From: Anaerolineae bacterium
GTDB taxonomy: Bacteria > Chloroflexota > Anaerolineae > Aggregatilineales > UBA2796
Assembly (NCBI GenBank): GCA_019637615.1
Contig: JAHBVJ010000020.1
Span: forward strand, 62,001-126,000
DNA length: 64,000 bases
Direction: 5' to 3'
This document shows positions 59,062 through 64,000 of this stretch, in pieces; position 1 is the first letter of the stretch, and each line of letters opens with the position of its first letter. Below the pieces are notes generated by a model. It was not told where the DNA came from and did not search any database. It saw nothing but the letters and a program-made list of their open reading frames with translations. The position numbers and the translations under genes are program-made.

Positions 59062-59599
59062 CCCGCATTGGCAGAATCGAGGGGACATCATCGGACACCC
59101 TTGACGTAACTCAAATGTTCGTTTAGAATAATCGAAGTTGGAAAACACACTTACGATAACTGAATCTTGCCGAACTGGGCTGAACAGGTTGTCTGATTAA
59201 CTACATGATGTTCAAGTGATCCCGCCTAATCCAACTGCGGAATTGGTAACTGATCATATGTGATCGGTTTGGCTGCTCAATTTCCGATCATAAAACCGAT
59301 CATATGCAGTTTTGGGACTGGTTTTCCGATCATTCCCTGAGCAGAAAAATGATCAACCCGATCATGCTTATGGGCAGTTATGATCAGTTTAATGATCGGA
59401 ATCAAACTGCCTGCTTGTCACTGCGTAAGCTGACTTACTGATTTACATCCGGCGTGTGAGAATTTGGGTCGGCTGCCTACCGACCCTACTCCCCCCTCCT
59501 CATCTTCTTCACGCTCTTTCAAAAGCGTCGGAGCATGAATTACGGCGCGGAGGGGGAATCGCGTGGTGCGGAATTAGGTGGTCTTTGCTGGAAGCCGTA
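59062..59599. other. Gene-free region with a dense GATC cluster
   Basis: No supported gene. Ten GATC sites lie in 59218-59397, six of them within CCGATCA (either orientation: 59262, 59284, 59296, 59326, 59358, 59393). Repeats such as CCGATCATA and TGATCATATG give it an array-like look. No DnaA box (TTATCCACA) was seen. A Pro-rich/short frame 59535-60086 on the plus strand is antisense to the next gene. Confidence 0.6.
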
Positions 59600-60637
59600 C
59601 TACTTCTTGGTCGCTTTCTTCGCGGCTGGTTTGGCAGCGGGCTTGGACGTGGCCTTCGGCGCGCGTTTCGGAGCAAGTTTCGGCGTCGGGATGTCACCCG
59701 CTAGAATACTGTCGATGCGAGCCTGTATCTCCGCTGACAGCGTAACATCAGCAGCCTTGGCGTTGTCATCGATCTGCGGAACCCGCGTCGCGCCGATGAT
59801 TGCGCTGCTGACTCCGGGCTGCCGCAGTACCCACGCCAGCGCCAATTGCGAACGCGTGATGTCCAATTCATCGGCAATCGCTTTCAACGCCTTGACTTTG
59901 GTGACGTTGGTTTCATTGATGAACCGCTCTTTCGCCCAGCCTTCGCGCGCGAACCGCGAGTCGCTCGGCACGCCGTCATCATATTTGCCCGTCAACATGC
60001 CTTGTGCCAGCGGCGAAAACACCGCCAAGCCGATCCCACCGGGTACGGTGATGGGCAGCACGTCCTTCTCGACGGGATCGCGGTAGAGCATCGAATACTG
60101 CGGCTGTTCGGTCTTAGGCGGGTTCAGGTTGTACTTCTCACACAGGTCAAGCGCCTGTTTGATCTGCCCGCCGCGCCATTCCGAAGTGCCCCAGTACAAA
60201 ATCTTGCCGCGCTTGATCAGGTCATCCATCGTGCGGATCGTCTCGATCAGCGGCGTTTCGGAGTCGGGACGGTGGCAGAAATAGATGTCAACGTAATCTG
60301 TGCCGATGCGTGCGAGGCTCTTATCGATACTCTCGGTGATGTGCTTGCGCGATAGGCCGCGATCATTCACATCATCGCTCATTTGCCCGAACACTTTGGT
60401 GGAGATCACTAGCGTATGGCGCGGGAACGAGCGCAGCACCGCGCCCATTTGCTTTTCCGCCTCGCCGCGTCCGTAGACATCCGCGATGTCGAAAAAGTTG
60501 ATGCCGTTTTCGTAGGCACGGATCACCACGCGCCGCGCTTCATCTGCCGCGACTTTGCCCTCGCCATAGTTGATCCAGCCGCCGAGCGAAATCACGCTGA
60601 CCTTCATGCCAGCATCCCCAAGCCGTCGGTATTGCAT
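59600..60637 (-). CDS. Aldo/keto reductase with basic Ala/Lys/Pro tail
   Basis: 345 aa. The reductase domain (1-310) opens MQYRRLGDAGMKVSVISLGG. The tetrad is complete: FFDIADVYGRGEAE (Asp, Tyr), STKVFG (Lys) and YFCHRPDS (His). It is closest in feel to YghZ/Kv-beta-type AKRs. The last ~35 residues are a low-complexity basic tail (KLAPKRAPKATSKPAAKPAA and KKATKK), reminiscent of histone H1-like or Lys/Ala tails that bind nucleic acid or act as linkers. The ATG at 60637 has AAGGGG five bases upstream; the longer ORF start is not supported. Confidence 0.88.
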   Translation of the reverse strand: MQYRRLGDAGMKVSVISLGGWINYGEGKVAADEARRVVIRAYENGINFFDIADVYGRGEAEKQMGAVLRSFPRHTLVISTKVFGQMSDDVNDRGLSRKHITESIDKSLARIGTDYVDIYFCHRPDSETPLIETIRTMDDLIKRGKILYWGTSEWRGGQIKQALDLCEKYNLNPPKTEQPQYSMLYRDPVEKDVLPITVPGGIGLAVFSPLAQGMLTGKYDDGVPSDSRFAREGWAKERFINETNVTKVKALKAIADELDITRSQLALAWVLRQPGVSSAIIGATRVPQIDDNAKAADVTLSAEIQARIDSILAGDIPTPKLAPKRAPKATSKPAAKPAAKKATKK

Positions 60638-60903
60638 ATAAACCCCTTTTTTGAAATGGTGATAAAGAAAAGTCGCGAAGCAACCTATGGAAGCTATTGT
60701 AGCGCCGTCCGCTCGTTTTTTACCCGTAATACAAATTCCGGGAGATCGGCACATGAGTTGACTTCCCCTGACCTCTCCCGCAGGGTTCTACATGCCGACA
60801 GTGGCAAGGGAGTGCAGCCCGCCGATGAAGCGAACGGGCTGAAAGCAAGGGCAGCACGGGGGATGGCGCGCGCTGGATCGGGGAGATCGCGCTACTAGGC
60901 TTG

Positions 60904-62352
60904 TTATCGAGTCCCCTCGCTATCTTCATCCAACATCGATTGCGCGTACATGGTTAACGTATAGTGCATTTGAAATCGTTGGCTGCCCATCGGTTCAAGT
61001 AACCCCCTCCCAACCAGCATTCTCACGATAGGAACTGGATCCTCAACGTCCCAAACTGCTTTCATGGCGGGAATATCAAAGGTAGCGGGTTTTGACGCAA
61101 ACGCACCAAGGTAGGCAAAAGCAGCTTGCGCTTCAGGGGATAAGGTGCTGACACTGCGCTCAAAAAGCAAGGCTATCGTCGGGTTTGTGCCCGTCGCCTC
61201 ATCGATACTTCCCGCTTGCCCGCTCATCAACCGTTTGCTGTGTTTATCTTGAAGTTCATCGATAAGCTGATGAACATCGAAGCCGAGGCCATGTTCCTGC
61301 TCTATCAAACTACCCGCCACGCGTAGCGCGAGGGGAAGCCCTTCTAAAGTATCAGCGAGCGCTGCAAATTCAGTCTTGTACTGCCTTGAGGTCTGCGGCG
61401 CGATATAGCCTAACAATTCCAACGATTTTTCCTGACTGAGGGTAGGCAATACATAAATTTCCTCCGGGACACCTGCCAGCTTATTGGCAACCTCAGTCAA
61501 GCGTGTGGTCATCAAGAACGTAGTATGCGCTGTCGCCAATGCCTTAAAATGTAACCCATCCGTCTCATTCCAAATATCATCAACGACCAGCAACACTTTT
61601 CGGGCGCTTAGAACGTTGCGCAGCAGCGTAACGACCTCGTTCAGTTCATTTACCTGTTCGATATGGAATGCATTCAACTGCCTCGCCCATTTCTTCATGG
61701 CAGTTAGCACGCTGCCTTGAAAGCCGAGACTTGTCCACAGAATTCCATCCGGAAACGCAGCCTTAATTTTGGGATCGTGAACGATCCGATTGATAAAGGT
61801 GGTTTTGCCCACACCGGGATACCCACGAACTATAGTGAAGGGGACACGCTTCTGGTGGGCATTTAGTCCGAGTTTATCGTAAACCGCTTTTACATTATCC
61901 TCGCGCCCAATAAATAGCTGAGGATACAAAGGGACAAAAAAATCGCCTGAATTATCCTTATTTGGTGCCAATTTTTGCTCTTGTTGATACATTTCCCATG
62001 CCTTGTCAAATTCAGCTTCGGGAAATATATCTTTCAGCAATGCAAAATCTTTTAACTGCATTCCTGTGAGATCGAAAAGTTGGATCGCGTCTCTTGCAGT
62101 GCAGCGGTTATCGATAGAGATGTTGTCTACGAATGCATGAACGAGGGCAAGCATTTCTTTAAGCTCGTAGTCGCTTTCAATATCTGGTCTGGCGCGGAAC
62201 TTACTAAACTTGCCTTCTGTATAGATATCATCGAGTCTGATGCTCATAACGTCCAGAATGTAGTTGTAGCTTACATCAGAGCGTATCTTGATGCGGTTCA
62301 CGAGATCGATCAACGTTTGCTTACGCTGTTTAGAGATTTCTGATTGTGGCAT
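60904..62352 (-). CDS. NB-ARC (STAND) ATPase, NLR-like
   Basis: 482 aa. An all-helical N-terminal domain (1-140) with no clear effector match precedes an NB-ARC module: FIGRE at 147, P-loop GYPGVGKTT (177-185), Walker B KVLLVVDDIWN (252-262), RNBS-B TTFLMTTRL (277-285) and GLPLALRVAGSLI near 340. A winged-helix part (PEAQAAFAYLGAFASKP) and a short tail follow, but there is no WD40/TPR/LRR sensor region, so it is shorter than most bacterial STAND proteins. STAND ATPases often act in phage defence or signalling. A hairpin overlaps its ribosome binding site. Confidence 0.87.
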   Translation of the reverse strand: MPQSEISKQRKQTLIDLVNRIKIRSDVSYNYILDVMSIRLDDIYTEGKFSKFRARPDIESDYELKEMLALVHAFVDNISIDNRCTARDAIQLFDLTGMQLKDFALLKDIFPEAEFDKAWEMYQQEQKLAPNKDNSGDFFVPLYPQLFIGREDNVKAVYDKLGLNAHQKRVPFTIVRGYPGVGKTTFINRIVHDPKIKAAFPDGILWTSLGFQGSVLTAMKKWARQLNAFHIEQVNELNEVVTLLRNVLSARKVLLVVDDIWNETDGLHFKALATAHTTFLMTTRLTEVANKLAGVPEEIYVLPTLSQEKSLELLGYIAPQTSRQYKTEFAALADTLEGLPLALRVAGSLIEQEHGLGFDVHQLIDELQDKHSKRLMSGQAGSIDEATGTNPTIALLFERSVSTLSPEAQAAFAYLGAFASKPATFDIPAMKAVWDVEDPVPIVRMLVGRGLLEPMGSQRFQMHYTLTMYAQSMLDEDSEGTR

Positions 62353-62728
62353 GTAAATTCTGTCTCCTTGACGAGCGTCAAGTGGATTGCGCTGCTGGGC
62401 TTCACAATACTTTGGACTAGTGTTTATGCTAACGACTGTACCGATTTTTGAAAGGGAGACAATCTACACAACACATAAAGTATCACTTTTGCTTAGAAAA
62501 TATTTGCCCTATTATGACATAATCTGATAGACAAGAGAATTAGGAAATGTTACCAACTCTGTCTATAGTCTATCGCCGCTATGCGACATGTTACTTCGTG
62601 ATCTTGTACTGTAGATTCTCTGGATGAGGAGCGCCCCGAAATTGGCGGTTCACGGGCATCCAAAACCGATCCCTGCCATCACGAGTTTCTGGATACCCGC
62701 CGCGATCCGAGCTTGAAGAGGAGGAATA
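62353..62728. other. Divergent intergenic region with an SD-proximal hairpin
   Basis: Between divergent genes. On the minus strand CTTGACG and CGTCAAG (62367-62382, two-base loop) form a stem whose 3' arm overlaps the AAGGAG Shine-Dalgarno of the NB-ARC gene. The rest is AT-rich. A minus-strand frame of 96 codons (62591-62881) overlaps the next gene on the opposite strand and has no ribosome binding site. Confidence 0.55.
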
Positions 62729-63043
62729 ATGTTTTCTTACTATGAAGTCATTCATCGGCATATTGTGCATTATGCGCAGGTTGCCGAGCAACTTGAACGT
62801 GACAGCACTAGCGCTGACTTCGAAGTGCGTTACTGGCTTGACCGCGATCAATTTGCGTTGGCAAACAAGCGGGTGATGCAACGACTAGAATCGTATATAG
62901 GCGAGCCGCAGCTCCTGACGAAAACATTCTCCATCACCACGTATCGCCTCTACAATTTGGCCTTCAACATATTGACTGTATCATCCGCGAAACACACCAT
63001 CGCCTCGTTACTTCAAAAAATAGGGGGCGTCGCGCCGGAATAA
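62729..63043 (+). CDS. Small protein of unknown function
   Basis: 104 aa, helical and charged (EVIHRHIVHYAQVAEQLERD; YWLDRDQFALANKRVMQRLE). A strong GAGGAGG lies just before the ATG. No family is recognised. It is divergent from the NB-ARC gene and upstream of a convergent histidine kinase gene. It could be a partner of the NB-ARC protein, but only position suggests this. Confidence 0.6.
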   Translation: MFSYYEVIHRHIVHYAQVAEQLERDSTSADFEVRYWLDRDQFALANKRVMQRLESYIGEPQLLTKTFSITTYRLYNLAFNILTVSSAKHTIASLLQKIGGVAPE

Positions 63044-63226
63044 ATGATGTAATTGCCAAGCGTCTTGCGGGTAGACACCTGTTCACCATTATCTTCAGGC
63101 GTGATTCATCCCGCGAAAAGTCGAGCCTTAGCGCATCAAAAGCAAGAGGCTACTGAGAAGACGGGACTTGAAGTCGGTGTCGAGGATTGCCTCGACACTA
63201 TGATCGCAAGAGGTAGCGGAGGATAG

Positions 63227-64000
63227 TTATTTCTGCGCTTCGGCACCGACGAGATTAGCGCCTTCCAGCGGCAAGCTGATGAAAAAGGTGCTGCCTTTGC
63301 CCTCTTCGCTTTCGACCCACGCGCTGCCGCCATGGCGAGATGCGACGGCTTTGACGATGTAGAGGCCGAGACCGCTGCCTTTGACCTGAAAATGCTCACG
63401 GCGGCGGATGCGTTGGAATTGGGCGAACAGCTTCTTCTGATTTTCGGGGCTGATGCCGTAGCCAGTGTCTTTGACGCTCAAAACGAGCGTATTGTTGTCT
63501 TTGTTGGTTTTGGCGGCGACGGTGATGGTGCCGTTTTCGGGTGTGTACTTGATGGCGTTATCGACCAAATTTTGCAGCGCACGGCGCAGCATGGTCTCGT
63601 CCAGCGCCAAGATGGGCAGGTGCTGATCCACGTCGGAAATCAACTTTTGTCCCTTCTTTTCCGCCGCAGAGACATGATTGCTGACGACTTCGCTGACCAT
63701 ATGCACGACATCGCACGGTTCGCGGTGCAAGCGGTAGTTGCCATCGGGATCAAGCTTGCGGATGTCCAGCACTTTTTCGACCAGATCGGCCATTTGCCCG
63801 ACGCCACCGATGATCTTGTCCTGATAGCCCTTTTGCTTCTCATTCAGCGTGCCGACCATCGAGATCATGCTGGCAAAGCCCTGCATATAAGTTAATGGTG
63901 AACGCAGATCGTGCGCCAAGGTGCCCACAAAGGTGCGCAGATTCTGGCTCTGCTCCTTGTGTGCGCTGATGTCATGGAAAATCAACAAATGGCCGTTAGG
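63227..64000 (-). CDS. Sensor histidine kinase, N-terminus cut by the window end
   Basis: The C-terminal ~257 residues are visible. The reading frame stays open to the window edge, starting NGHLLIFHDISAHKEQS, the end of a PAS-type domain, so the start lies outside. HisKA follows with TLAHDLRSPLTYMQGF (phospho-acceptor His), then the ATPase domain: NLVDNAIKYTPENG (N box), KDTGYGISPENQ (G1), FQRIRRRE (F box) and GSGLGLYIV (G2). No response regulator is in view. The C-terminus ends QK after a short tail. Input is presumably one or more PAS domains. Confidence 0.9.
   Translation of the reverse strand, partial: PNGHLLIFHDISAHKEQSQNLRTFVGTLAHDLRSPLTYMQGFASMISMVGTLNEKQKGYQDKIIGGVGQMADLVEKVLDIRKLDPDGNYRLHREPCDVVHMVSEVVSNHVSAAEKKGQKLISDVDQHLPILALDETMLRRALQNLVDNAIKYTPENGTITVAAKTNKDNNTLVLSVKDTGYGISPENQKKLFAQFQRIRRREHFQVKGSGLGLYIVKAVASRHGGSAWVESEEGKGSTFFISLPLEGANLVGAEAQK

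Noticed and set aside
59218..59397. Replication origin
   Set aside because: No DnaA boxes, no AT-rich unwinding region and no dnaA, dnaN or parAB genes nearby.
60638..60903. Possible structured RNA in a GC-rich gap upstream of the aldo/keto reductase
   Set aside because: Only a short GCCCG/CGGGC stem was found and it matches no RNase P, tmRNA, SRP or 6S signature I know.
62591..62881. Minus-strand 96-codon frame
   Set aside because: No ribosome binding site and it overlaps a plus-strand gene with a strong one.

Overview
The window looks like a chromosomal segment of a Chloroflexota bacterium, most likely Anaerolineae. This is inferred from gene content: an archaellum-type cluster, many TolB-like WD/PD40 propeller proteins with Thr/Pro-rich linkers, ABC exporters, AddB-like nuclease, LysM protein and families of short palindromic repeats. 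No rRNA, tRNA, CRISPR array, integrase or transposase was recognised.

Region by region. 1-8.5 kb: a glycerophosphodiesterase-like gene, an alpha/beta hydrolase, an ArsR/SRPBCC pair with a readable promoter, a BRO/DinD-like gene, a nest of dispersed palindromic repeats (2.8-5.7 kb) that includes an open frame with repeats read in frame, an Mrp-type P-loop ATPase, a membrane protein and an HNH pair. 8.5-18 kb: a histidine kinase/response regulator pair beside a secreted repeat protein, an ABC-2 exporter, a zinc-ribbon membrane protein, a TetR regulator with a clear operator, and an incomplete DppBC permease pair. 18-31.7 kb: twin small membrane proteins with a propeller protein, a MacB-type permease, arginase-family and aldo/keto reductase genes, a RelE-type toxin-antitoxin pair, a pyruvate (or acetoin) dehydrogenase operon, an SsuB-like ATPase, a two-domain aspartic protease and a 2TM protein.

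32.4-44.9 kb is the centrepiece: an archaellum-type motility or adhesion filament locus in a bacterium. It starts with a LuxR-type regulator whose receiver has lost its phospho-acceptor. Then come two nearly identical archaellins, an ArlD/E-like protein behind a structured leader, two ArlF/ArlG-like stator candidates (one fused to two cadherin/CSPG-like repeats), ArlH, ArlI, ArlJ, a small membrane protein, an A24 prepilin/prearchaellin peptidase, and PilN-like and PilO-like proteins more typical of bacterial type IV pili. The peptidase would process the archaellins, ArlI/H/J would assemble and possibly rotate the filament, and the F/G-like proteins would anchor it in the envelope. A functional archaellum has, to my knowledge, been reported in the Chloroflexota member Litorilinea aerophila, so the machine type is not unprecedented; the PilN/O association, the ArlF fusion and the RNA-level features are the parts that look new.

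45-64 kb: three large propeller proteins, an O-antigen-ligase-like protein, a triple-LysM protein, a short-chain dehydrogenase, a secreted protein with three copies of an unrecognised repeat, a large AddB-like nuclease, an intergenic region packed with GATC sites, an aldo/keto reductase with a histone-like tail, an NB-ARC (STAND) ATPase, a small unknown gene, and a histidine kinase cut by the window end.
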